NCBI GenBank assembly: GCA_017412245.1
Contig: JAFPYI010000038.1
Span: 1 to 64,000 of the forward strand
DNA length: 64,000 bases
Direction: 5' to 3'
DNA from: Paludibacteraceae bacterium
GTDB lineage: Bacteria; Bacteroidota; Bacteroidia; Bacteroidales; Paludibacteraceae
The notes beneath the pieces are model-generated. The model saw only the letters and a program-made list of their open reading frames with translations, was not told the origin of the DNA and ran no database searches. Position 1 is the first letter of the stretch. Each line of letters opens with the position of its first letter. The translations under genes were made by a program, and so were the position numbers. This document shows, piece by piece, positions 1-7,194 of this stretch.

Positions 1-1
1 G

Positions 2-211
2 ATGAAGCGTCTGATTGAATTGGACAACCAACTCGAGCAGATCCGCAACGGCGGCGAAATAACCGCAGCATATGCAGCAGCGAAAAACCAAGCCTATATA
101 GCAGCAACGCACCTGTACGACTTCAACTTTATCCTCGAGGTGGCTCTTCAATTCCCGCATGTAGCGCGTCAAGAAGAATCGCACTGCTGGCCTTTCAGCA
201 TCAAAGGATAA
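2..211 (+). CDS. C-terminal fragment of an unrecognised protein (5' end outside window)
   Basis: An open frame runs from the first bases of the window to a TAA at 209-211 and gives about 69 residues. The first ATG is at base 2, so the true start is probably upstream of the window. The product is alanine-rich and helical in the first half (LEQIRNGGEITAAYAAAKNQ) and ends FSIKG. I do not recognise a family and see no signal peptide or membrane segment. A strong hairpin terminator follows 29 bases after the stop, which supports this being a real gene end. Confidence 0.5.
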   Translation: MKRLIELDNQLEQIRNGGEITAAYAAAKNQAYIAATHLYDFNFILEVALQFPHVARQEESHCWPFSIKG

Positions 212-221
212 AACCATTTGA

Positions 222-347
222 GATATCATATTTTTTCAAACGCGGAGCATTTATTGCCCCGCGCTTTTTTTAGATGTCATAATTTACGGAATCCTCATCC
301 TCCGTGGCGACAAAACCTACACCATTACCGGACAAGAGATTAGATAA
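222..347 (+). pseudogene. Orphan C-terminal secretion tail, remnant of a lost gene
   Basis: Reading 291-347 in one frame gives a short peptide ending RGDKTYTITGQEIR followed by TAA. This matches the C-terminal tails of three secreted proteins elsewhere in the window (RDGVRYTVTGQAIR at 31151, RNGQLYMITGQRIE at 39606, ATGKQINTK at 56126). The frame is open only back to a TGA at 219-221, has no ATG and runs through the preceding terminator, so the body of the gene is missing. Its own terminator (372-411) is still in place. The match and the missing body are seen directly; that it is a decayed or rearranged secreted-protein gene is inference. Confidence 0.5.
241..271 (+). terminator. Rho-independent terminator
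   Basis: Stem CGCGG (241-245) pairs with CCGCG (259-263) and is followed by CTTTTTTT. It closes the gene that ends at 211. Confidence 0.7.
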
Positions 348-371
348 AGTTAAAAGTTTAAAGTCAATAGT

Positions 372-411
372 AAAAAGGGAACAAGCCACGCAAAGCCTGT
401 TCCCTTTTTTT
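372..411 (+). terminator. Strong Rho-independent terminator
   Basis: AAAAAGGGAACA (372-383) pairs with TGTTCCCTTTTT (399-410), which continues as a T run. It follows the orphan tail remnant. Confidence 0.75.
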
Positions 412-769
412 ATGGCGTAATTATAAAGAAATGTACACGAAAATGAAAATAACCTACTTATCACCTACTAATAACCTACTTATCACCAACTTATCACCTA
501 CTCAAATATGCTGCGGAAAGGATAATAATTGTGACTTTTTTGTATAATATTAGAATTTTATTTGCAAAACATAGTCCCTTTGCGCTCATTATATCTCGCT
601 TATGGTAATATCGGGGTAATTACGTGGTTTTAACGTATCCCTGTGCACCCTATATATATTATACATATAATATATATTCCGTGATTTTTAACACAAAAGC
701 ATAATCAATCTAAACCAACCTGCTATTCAAACTCTTATGACTTGATTGGATAAAAATATTGCTAAAAAT
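412..769. other. Gene-free stretch with short tandem repeats and an AT-rich palindrome
   Basis: No convincing gene is visible. Positions 449-511 hold imperfect repeats built on AACCTACTTATCACC. Positions about 645-690 hold an AT-rich palindrome made of TATATAT blocks followed by CCGTGATTTTT; the same arrangement recurs at 38540-38575. Confidence 0.6.
449..511. repeat. Short imperfect tandem repeat
   Basis: Repeats of the type CCTACTTATCACC(TACTAATAA) occur about three times back to back. This is low-complexity intergenic DNA of a kind common in Bacteroidota genomes. Confidence 0.7.
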
Positions 770-802
770 CTTGTACATTTCAAAAAAAAGCAGTACTTTT
801 GC
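770..802 (+). promoter_or_regulatory. Bacteroidota-type promoter for the nuclease-fold gene
   Basis: CTTG at 770-773 lies 20 bp before TACTTTTGC at 794-802. The -7 box lies inside the longest open frame of the next gene, so the true start codon must be downstream of it. Confidence 0.7.
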
Positions 803-827
803 AGCGAGTGAGAAGAGAATAGTTCGC

Positions 828-1838
828 GTGAGAGGTAAAAGATACATACCATTCATCCTCATTGGGCTTTTAGCAAGCATAGCTTGTTTATCTGCTCAAC
901 CGCTGCGGATTGTCAGTTATAACGTAGAGAATCTGTTTCATCCAAAGCACGATTCTGTATATCTGCCTAATCCCAGCCCAAGCGAGACAGATTCTATACT
1001 AATCGAAAAAGATGATTGGGAATGGACGCCAAACGGAGAGAGAAGATGGTCATATACGCGTTACTACCGAAAAATAGAAAATATCGCTCGCGTGCTGACG
1101 AATATAGGAGAGTGGGATGGAGTAGATGTAGTGGGGTTGCAAGAAGTGGAGAATGCACTGTGTATCAGGCGATTATGCTATACTTTGCGGCGAGGAGAAT
1201 ATGATTTTGTGCATTACGAGAGTCCCGACCAAAGAGGAATAGATGTGGCGTTTATCTACAAAAAAGATCGCATAGACACCATCCGGACAAGGGCGATAAA
1301 AGTAGAGCCTACCTCTGACTCCTCCCTGAAGGGAAGAGAACTAATAACTCGTGATATATTATATGTCTGTGCAAGTGTGGATAAACGGGATACTATCCAT
1401 TTCTTCGTTTGCCACCTGCCGAGTCAACGAGGCGGAAAAGCAGAAAGTGAATGGAAAAGGCAATTGGCGAAACAGATTTTGCAAGAAGCCATAGACAGCA
1501 TTTATGCGGTCGAGAAAGATGCAAAAATAATCGTCATGGGAGATATGAACAGTGAACCGAAAGACGATTTGCAGGGAATGAAAAATAAAATGGTAGTCAA
1601 AAATTCAATTGGTACACATAAACATCAAGGGCGATGGACGTGTTTGGACCAGTTTTATACCTCTCCTGTCTTGGATAGCCTCAGCACAGCACAGATTTAC
1701 GATGCAGAGTGGATTCAAGAACCGGACGAGACATATCTGGGCCTCAAACCCAAACGAACCTACAACGGTTTTAGATACCAAAAAGACGGCTTTTCAGACC
1801 ACCTGCCAATCATTTTAACGCTAAACACTAAACACTAA
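828..1838 (+). CDS. Secreted endonuclease/exonuclease/phosphatase-family protein
   Basis: The product has the metal-dependent EEP hydrolase fold: RIVSYNVENLFHP near the N-terminus, VGLQEVEN with the metal-binding Glu, VCHLPSQRGG and MGDMNSEP in the middle, and SDHLPIIL with the catalytic His at the end. Proteins like this cut phosphodiester bonds in nucleic acids or phospholipids; the substrate cannot be told. I place the start at GTG 828 because the promoter -7 box lies at 794-802, upstream in-frame codons would precede the transcript, and GTG 828 gives a clean signal peptide (hydrophobic stretch YIPFILIGLLASIACLSAQ). The last residues (LNTKH) and the stop are encoded by a CTAAACA tandem repeat. 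It is probably exported to the periplasm or outside. No neighbour suggests a pathway. Confidence 0.8.
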   Translation: MRGKRYIPFILIGLLASIACLSAQPLRIVSYNVENLFHPKHDSVYLPNPSPSETDSILIEKDDWEWTPNGERRWSYTRYYRKIENIARVLTNIGEWDGVDVVGLQEVENALCIRRLCYTLRRGEYDFVHYESPDQRGIDVAFIYKKDRIDTIRTRAIKVEPTSDSSLKGRELITRDILYVCASVDKRDTIHFFVCHLPSQRGGKAESEWKRQLAKQILQEAIDSIYAVEKDAKIIVMGDMNSEPKDDLQGMKNKMVVKNSIGTHKHQGRWTCLDQFYTSPVLDSLSTAQIYDAEWIQEPDETYLGLKPKRTYNGFRYQKDGFSDHLPIILTLNTKH

Positions 1839-1867
1839 ACACTAAACAGGGCTCTGCCCGCTAAACA
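1821..1867. repeat. CTAAACA tandem repeat joined to a GC palindrome
   Basis: CTAAACA occurs four times, followed by AGGGCTCTGCCCGCTAAAC (1848-1866). The same unit in opposite orientation is at 24782-24807 behind folP. Here it contains the stop codon of the preceding gene. Confidence 0.75.
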
Positions 1868-2476
1868 ATGAACATCTCAATTACGGAACATATATCTATT
1901 AACCGCGAGCAGCGAAAAGTGCGCGTGGATAAGAAAGAAGTGCAGTTAACCGCATTGGAATTCGGGTTGTTGGATTATCTCGTTTCGCATCCTAATCGCA
2001 TATGCAAACGAGAGGAACTGATCGACCATGTGTGGGGAAATAAATTCCAATACGACCCGGGCACTATTGATGTGCACCTGAACGCTATTCGCCGAAAATT
2101 GGGATTCACTAAAAATCAACCGATAGAGACTATTCGCGGCGCAGGATTAGTGTTTCATATCAAGAAACCTGTAGCACGATATACCATTGATTTACAGTCC
2201 TTTGCAACCGATTGGTTACAACACTATGAAGTCGAATTACAGTCACACGGATTGGTTCCCGGATTACAATTAACACCGTTTGTCAACGAGATAACCATCG
2301 AACCAAATGCCCTAAAACAGATGTTAGATGCCACTTTAGCAGCACTCCTTCCGTCCGCCAAACCCGGCCATTTACTGCTGAAAAGCAAACTAACTATGCA
2401 ATATTTCATCTTTCAGATGGATATCAACGGCACAATCAGCGAATTACGCATCCCCATTTTTGGGGATTTAAGATAG
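1868..2476 (+). CDS. OmpR/PhoB-type winged-helix DNA-binding protein without receiver domain
   Basis: Residues about 1-100 form a complete Trans_reg_C winged helix: LTALEFGLLDYLVSHPNRICKREEL, the recognition region GTIDVHLNAIRRKLG, and the wing IETIRGAGLVF. In normal response regulators this domain follows a phospho-acceptor receiver domain, which is absent here. The remaining 100 residues are an unrecognised domain with no membrane segment. It probably acts as a transcription factor switched by something other than phosphorylation. It lies 71 bases upstream of the TonB-receptor operon in the same direction and may regulate it; that is inference. Confidence 0.75.
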   Translation: MNISITEHISINREQRKVRVDKKEVQLTALEFGLLDYLVSHPNRICKREELIDHVWGNKFQYDPGTIDVHLNAIRRKLGFTKNQPIETIRGAGLVFHIKKPVARYTIDLQSFATDWLQHYEVELQSHGLVPGLQLTPFVNEITIEPNALKQMLDATLAALLPSAKPGHLLLKSKLTMQYFIFQMDINGTISELRIPIFGDLR

Positions 2477-2515
2477 CCTTAAACTTTTCTTAAGATTTAT
2501 TTCATTTCTTTGTTG

Positions 2516-2523
2516 TACTTTTG
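2516..2523 (+). promoter_or_regulatory. Probable promoter -7 box of the TonB-receptor operon
   Basis: TACTTTTG lies 24 bases before the ATG at 2548. A clear -33 TTTG at the usual spacing is not visible, so this is weaker than other promoters in the window. Confidence 0.5.
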
Positions 2524-2547
2524 TGGTGAATTTCAAACACAGGTACA

Positions 2548-2940
2548 ATGAAGAAACGTTTTTTATATCTTATTGCAGCGCTTATTTGGGGTATTCCGGG
2601 CGTGATGATTACTATCAAAGGTATCAAAGCTTATACCGCTATGCCGAGTGATGAATTAGTATGGTTATTACTCATCACCGTAGGCGTTTTGAGCGGTTTT
2701 ATTCTGATGTTCCGCCGCATCGTTAACCGTTATTGCGGATTAATTGATGAGCAACCGGAAAAAACAAGTATTTGGTACACTTTCCCTTTACGCGGATGGA
2801 TATTGATTATCTGTATGTCGTGTTTAGGTATCGCACTTAAATTCATGCCTTTCATCCCTGCAGAATTTACCGCTTCTTTCTATTCCGGTCTCGGTCCGGC
2901 ATTGATTATTGCTGCTATTCTATTCATGAGGAGATTCTAA
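2548..2940 (+). CDS. Small four-helix membrane protein
   Basis: The 130-residue product has four probable membrane helices (about residues 6-26, 38-57, 82-101 and 110-128) separated by short charged loops such as RRIVNRYCGL. I do not recognise the family. It is the first gene of a tightly packed operon: its stop is immediately followed by the ATG of the TonB-dependent receptor with no gap, and a lipoprotein and a DUF4491 membrane protein come after. The company suggests a role in uptake of a scarce nutrient together with the receptor, but no motif says what it carries or senses. Confidence 0.7.
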   Translation: MKKRFLYLIAALIWGIPGVMITIKGIKAYTAMPSDELVWLLLITVGVLSGFILMFRRIVNRYCGLIDEQPEKTSIWYTFPLRGWILIICMSCLGIALKFMPFIPAEFTASFYSGLGPALIIAAILFMRRF

Positions 2941-5208
2941 ATGCGGGTAAAGGTCTTTCTATGTCTGTTGGTGGTTTCGGCATATATTGCCGGAGCACCT
3001 GTTACAACGGAGCAGAATTGGTCAGATTCTGTTTCGCTGCCGGATATAGAAGTATCGGTTAGCCGCCAGCAGTCAGCTATCAGCCGTCAGCCATCAGCAG
3101 TCAGTGTGATAGACAGCCGGTTGATAGAGGAGACACAAGTGCTGACACCAAAAGATGTAAGTGCATTGATACCAAACGTATATATGCCCGATTATGGTTC
3201 AGCAATGACGAGCAGTATTTATATACGCGGTTTGGGAAGTAGAATCAATGAACCCGTATTAGGAATGGTTGTAGATGGAGTGCCGCTGATGGATAAAAAC
3301 ATGTATGACCATACCATGCAAGATGTCAAACGAATAGAACTGTTATGTGGTCCGCAAGGAAGTTTATACGGCCGTAACTCGCCTGCAGGAATAATGGAGA
3401 TTCGTACTATACAACCCCTTGACCTCACTACTATGCTTATTCAGGGAGAAGTGGGATACGCATCTGCCAATCAAGTGATAGCACAAGCCTCTGTTTATCG
3501 CCCGGAGAATAATTCTTTCGGATGGGGTATTAGTGCTAAATACAGAAGAACTGACGGTTTTTACACCAATGCTTACAACGGTCAAAAAATAGATGGTGGA
3601 CAGCAAGCAGGCGGAAGAATTATACTGGATGGCAAAATCAATGAATCATGGCGACTGACAGGAAATATATATGCCGATTGGTTAAAACAAGGCGCTTTTC
3701 CTTACGCCTCAGCTCAGAACGGAATAATAGCATATAATGCTCCGGCCGGATATGAGAGACTGGTGGTATTACCGAGTATAAGAGCCCTCTATGAATATAA
3801 TGACTACCGGTTGAGTTTGGCGGGAAGTTATCAAATGTTGCGGGATGATATGCATATGGATCAAGATTATACAACCAATGATATCTTCACGCTTAATCAA
3901 AAACAAATCCAGCATAACGGTACTTTAGACGCTTTGCTGACAAATAAACTGAAGTTTGATAATCTGCAGTATGAATGGCAGGTAGGTATCAGCAGTTTTA
4001 TTAAGATGAACTCAATGTCTGCTCCTGTCACTTTCATGCGCCAAGGAATAGAAGAACTGATATTAAGCAATGCCAATAAAGGTATTCAAACTGTTTTTCC
4101 GGACGACTCGATAGATATCAGTAACCCTATTATGCCTATTCCAAGTGATTTCGGTTTTTGTAATTTAGGCGCTGCGGCGTATCATCAGAGCCACTTGCAA
4201 ATAGGTCAATGGCATATACGTGCAGGCTTACGGTTTGACTATGAATACACAAGAATGGATTACCTGAGTACAGCTGATTTGGATTATCGATTCACAATGA
4301 TAATGACCGATTATGAGCATGTGCATACAGAGATAAAAGGAAGACGAAAAGCCGGTTATTTTCAAGTCCTTCCACTATTGGCTGTCAGTTATGAAAATGA
4401 ATGGGTGACGGCTTATGGTTATGCCGCAAAAGGATACAAAGCAGGTGGATATAATCCGCAGATATTCAGTACCATTACCCAAAATCAAGTCATGACAGAT
4501 ATGGCGGCAGATATGGGATTGCACTTAGATATGGCTGACCCGCGGTTTATGGATATCAATATTACTCAGTATAAACCGGAGAAAGACTGGACATTTGAAA
4601 TAGGAGCACATTTTATGCCTGCAGAAGGATTAAAAATAGATATTGATGCCTTTCATATTCAATGCTTTGACCAGCAGGTAACTGTTTTTCCTAACGGAAA
4701 GACTACAGGACGAATGATGGCTAATGCTGCCAGATCGAGAATTTGGGGCGTAGAAACAGCACTACATTACCGGTGGAATAAAGGTAAATGGCATGGAATA
4801 GCAGACGCTTCTTATGGATTTACAGACGCAAGATTTATCGATTTCAACGACGGAATAGGCGATTATAAAGGAAAATTTATTCCTTATGCGCCGCAGCATA
4901 CTTTGCATGCATTGGTATTAGCTAAATATAAAGTAGGTAAAAAATGGCTGCAAGCTGTTTCTCTCTCCGCACGAGTGAATATGATAGGAAAAATATATTG
5001 GAACGAACAAAATGATTGCCAACAAAATTTATATGCTTTGTTAGGCGCTACTGTTGCGTTAGAATGGAAATATATTCAATTACAACTATGGGGAAAGAAC
5101 CTAACCGGCACAGAATATAATGTATTTTATTTCAGGTCAATGGGAAATGATTTTCTTCAGAAAGGAAAACCAAGAGAATTAGGAGCAACAATTAAATTTA
5201 ACATATAA
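2941..5208 (+). CDS. TonB-dependent outer-membrane receptor
   Basis: This is a 755-residue receptor with a signal peptide (MRVKVFLCLLVVSAYIAGA), a plug domain (RLIEETQVLTPKDVSALIPNV, IYIRGLGSRINEPVLGMVVDGVP, RIELLCGPQGSLYGRNSPAGIMEI) and a 22-strand-type beta barrel ending LGATIKFNI. It imports a ligand through the outer membrane using TonB energy. It has no SusC-type N-terminal carboxypeptidase-like extension, so a siderophore, haem, vitamin or metal complex is more likely than a glycan. Residues about 39-58, between the TonB-box area and the plug, are encoded by a CAGTCAGC/ATCAGC repeat of the dispersed intergenic kind. It sits second in a four-gene operon. Confidence 0.88.
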   Translation: MRVKVFLCLLVVSAYIAGAPVTTEQNWSDSVSLPDIEVSVSRQQSAISRQPSAVSVIDSRLIEETQVLTPKDVSALIPNVYMPDYGSAMTSSIYIRGLGSRINEPVLGMVVDGVPLMDKNMYDHTMQDVKRIELLCGPQGSLYGRNSPAGIMEIRTIQPLDLTTMLIQGEVGYASANQVIAQASVYRPENNSFGWGISAKYRRTDGFYTNAYNGQKIDGGQQAGGRIILDGKINESWRLTGNIYADWLKQGAFPYASAQNGIIAYNAPAGYERLVVLPSIRALYEYNDYRLSLAGSYQMLRDDMHMDQDYTTNDIFTLNQKQIQHNGTLDALLTNKLKFDNLQYEWQVGISSFIKMNSMSAPVTFMRQGIEELILSNANKGIQTVFPDDSIDISNPIMPIPSDFGFCNLGAAAYHQSHLQIGQWHIRAGLRFDYEYTRMDYLSTADLDYRFTMIMTDYEHVHTEIKGRRKAGYFQVLPLLAVSYENEWVTAYGYAAKGYKAGGYNPQIFSTITQNQVMTDMAADMGLHLDMADPRFMDINITQYKPEKDWTFEIGAHFMPAEGLKIDIDAFHIQCFDQQVTVFPNGKTTGRMMANAARSRIWGVETALHYRWNKGKWHGIADASYGFTDARFIDFNDGIGDYKGKFIPYAPQHTLHALVLAKYKVGKKWLQAVSLSARVNMIGKIYWNEQNDCQQNLYALLGATVALEWKYIQLQLWGKNLTGTEYNVFYFRSMGNDFLQKGKPRELGATIKFNI
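3057..3113 (+). repeat. CAGTCAGC/ATCAGC repeat inside a receptor gene
   Basis: About seven imperfect copies of a 7-8 base unit (CAGTCAG, CTATCAG, CCGTCAG, CCATCAG) are read in frame as SRQQSAISRQPSAVS, just before the plug domain. Confidence 0.7.
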
Positions 5209-5209
5209 T

Positions 5210-5668
5210 ATGAAAAAAATTTTTACATTATTTTTATTAGTTTCTGCAATGGTTTCATGCCACATTGTTACACCGGAAGAACCGGTAAATGACAGTGAAA
5301 AAGCATATGAATCCTATGGATTATTGACCATTACCTCTTCAGGTTTTACAAAAGATAATCTGCGCGTCAAAATTGTAGAAAAAGATGATGCTACTATGGA
5401 TTTGTATATGTTTGAAGTTAAATTTGCCGCAGCAATGCCTGTTACTATCGATATGCTGGTAAGCGGAATAGGATTTGCTAAGAACGGAAACGAAATTCAT
5501 TTCTACGGAGACAGTATTATTCCTACAGCAGGTGGAAAACCTTATGAGAAATATGTCATCCGTGATTTGGAAGGTAATATTACGGCAGACTCTATTGTGT
5601 TAAGTAATTTTTACGGTGAGACACCAAGTATTTATGCCGGCAAAAGAATAGATAATACTAAATTATAA
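5210..5668 (+). CDS. Lipoprotein, calycin-like (PF13944-type)
   Basis: The 152-residue product begins with a lipoprotein signal (lipobox AMVSC, lipidated Cys near residue 17). The body alternates beta strands (LLTITSSGFTKDNLRVKIV, MPVTIDMLVSGIG, IVLSNFYGETPSIYAGKRI) in the manner of the Bacteroidales calycin-like domain family, which forms a small beta barrel that may bind a hydrophobic or haem-like ligand. The family call is from sequence pattern only. It starts two bases after the TonB receptor stop and is clearly co-transcribed, so it is a good candidate for a surface or periplasmic partner of that receptor. Confidence 0.65.
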   Translation: MKKIFTLFLLVSAMVSCHIVTPEEPVNDSEKAYESYGLLTITSSGFTKDNLRVKIVEKDDATMDLYMFEVKFAAAMPVTIDMLVSGIGFAKNGNEIHFYGDSIIPTAGGKPYEKYVIRDLEGNITADSIVLSNFYGETPSIYAGKRIDNTKL

Positions 5669-5673
5669 GCTAT

Positions 5674-6045
5674 ATGAATTTTACAGGAATTATCATCGGC
5701 GCTGCCGTATTTTTAAGTATCGGTATTTGCCATCCTATTACTATTAAATTGGAGTACTATTTCGGCCGCAAAGGCTGGTGGGGATTTTTTATTCCCGGAC
5801 TTATTTGCACCGCTGTTTCTCTTTATTTGGATAATTATATTGCTTCTACTATCGTAGCTGCTTTTGCTTTCTCGTGTTTTTGGGGTATTCACGAAGTATT
5901 TCAACAAGAGATGCGTGTCCTGCGTGGATGGTTTCCGGAGAACCCTAAACGCCATGAGTACTATGAGCGCAGACGTAAAGAATTAGGGGATATTCTAAAA
6001 GAAGGTCCCTCTCATAAACATCTGAAAGAAAAAATGGGCAAATAA
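5674..6045 (+). CDS. DUF4491 family membrane protein
   Basis: The 123-residue product has three hydrophobic segments (about residues 4-22, 34-55 and 58-78) and a charged C-terminal tail. The pattern GIIIGAAVFLSIGICHP, EYYFGRKGWW, FSCFWGIHEVFQQ and RVLRGWFPENPKR matches the DUF4491 family of small Bacteroidota inner-membrane proteins, whose role is unknown. It is the last gene of the operon that begins at 2548, five bases after the lipoprotein. It converges on nadA with only six bases between the two stops and no visible terminator. Confidence 0.75.
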   Translation: MNFTGIIIGAAVFLSIGICHPITIKLEYYFGRKGWWGFFIPGLICTAVSLYLDNYIASTIVAAFAFSCFWGIHEVFQQEMRVLRGWFPENPKRHEYYERRRKELGDILKEGPSHKHLKEKMGK

Positions 6046-6051
6046 GAGCCT

Positions 6052-6999
6052 TTAACTCATTTCGAGCATACGTTGAATAGAAGAGATAGCTTTTTCCGCT
6101 GTCTCTTTTTTCACATGCATCTCCGGTTGCTCGTCACGCAAGCATGCATACACTTTCTCAAGCGTATTCATCCGCATGTATTCACATTCATTACAACTGC
6201 AACCCACACCTTCTGTTACCTCCGGAGGAACAGGTATAAACTCTTTATCCGGACATGCTTTCTGCATCTCGTGCAAAATTCCGCTTTCTGTGGCTATTAT
6301 AAACCGTTTGGCAGAGGATTGAATAGCGTGCTCTAAAAGTGCCTTAGTCGAACCAATAACATCGCTCTGAGCCAAAATAACCGCTTTGCACTCCGGATGA
6401 GCTAAAACTTCTACTCCCGGATTCTCTTTTTTAAACTGCAAAAGTGCTTCAAGCGAAAAACGACTGTGCACATGGCAAGCACCGTTCCATAAAAGCATAT
6501 TCCTACCTGTAACGGAATTGATATACGAACCTAAATTATAATCCGGACCGAAAATAATCTTGGCATCCGCAGGCAACTGATCTACAATTTTTTTAGCGTT
6601 AGAAGAAGTAACTACTACATCCGTCAGTGCTTTTACGTCAGCGGAAGTATTGACATACGAAACCACCATATGATCAGGATGCTGTGCCTTAAATGCCGCC
6701 AAATCTTCTGCTTTGCAACTGTCCGCCAAAGAACAACCTGCATTCATATCCGGCACCAGCACTTTCTTCTCAGGACAAAGAATCTTCATCGTCTCGCCCA
6801 TAAAATGCACACCGCACATTATTAATATGTCCGCGTGTACACGTGTAGCCTGTTGCGCAAGAGCAAGACTATCTCCGATGAAATCGGCTATATCTTGTAT
6901 TTCCGGCCTGGTATAATAATGCGCGAAGATAACTGCATTCTTCTCTTTTTTCAATTTTATTATATCAGACTTCAGTCTTTCCTGTCCTTCTAAATTCAT
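6052..6999 (-). CDS. nadA: Quinolinate synthase
   Basis: NadA condenses iminoaspartate with dihydroxyacetone phosphate to quinolinate, the precursor of NAD, using a 4Fe-4S cluster. The 315-residue protein shows the family marks in order: FAHYYTRPEIQDIADFIGDS, MCGVHFMGET (first cluster Cys), PDMNAGCSLADSC, PDYNLGSYI, WNGACHVHSRFS (second Cys), HPECK, and GCSCNECEYMRMNTL (third Cys). Length is normal for the family. nadB and nadC are not next to it in this window, so it appears to be a single gene. It converges with the DUF4491 gene. Upstream (7000-7194) I see no clear minus-strand promoter. Confidence 0.95.
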   Translation of the reverse strand: MNLEGQERLKSDIIKLKKEKNAVIFAHYYTRPEIQDIADFIGDSLALAQQATRVHADILIMCGVHFMGETMKILCPEKKVLVPDMNAGCSLADSCKAEDLAAFKAQHPDHMVVSYVNTSADVKALTDVVVTSSNAKKIVDQLPADAKIIFGPDYNLGSYINSVTGRNMLLWNGACHVHSRFSLEALLQFKKENPGVEVLAHPECKAVILAQSDVIGSTKALLEHAIQSSAKRFIIATESGILHEMQKACPDKEFIPVPPEVTEGVGCSCNECEYMRMNTLEKVYACLRDEQPEMHVKKETAEKAISSIQRMLEMS

Positions 7000-7070
7000 A
7001 TAGAAAAATATTTATTTTAATTTTTTAAATTTTTGGATATATTTAGATGTTGAAAAAGTAAATAACTTGC

Positions 7071-7079
7071 TAATTTTGC
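7071..7079 (+). promoter_or_regulatory. Orphan -7 box between two minus-strand genes
   Basis: TAATTTTGC is a perfect match to the Bacteroidota -7 box on the plus strand, with a weak TTG at 7050-7052 (18 bp spacing). Both flanking genes are on the minus strand, so any transcript from here would be noncoding or antisense to the corA 3' end. Confidence 0.3.
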
Positions 7080-7194
7080 TCGATTTCAACGAGTTATGTA
7101 AAAATATTTTTGTTAATCCAAAGTAAGTTTTTTTAATAACTACGACGTGGAACAAGTTTTATACTGTGGAGCAAACCAATGTTAATAACAATGT

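Noticed and set aside
449..511. CRISPR array
   Set aside because: The units are short, imperfect and adjacent with no spacers. No cas gene is near. No CRISPR array was seen anywhere in the window.
6073..6336. Several long open frames opposite nadA, rsmA, metG and the PUL genes
   Set aside because: They lie wholly inside well-supported genes in other frames, have no promoter or recognisable domain, and show rare-codon use. They are shadows.
7000..7194. A 6S-like or other known ncRNA
   Set aside because: One orphan -7 box is present, but no known RNA fold or terminator could be recognised, so only the promoter box is listed.
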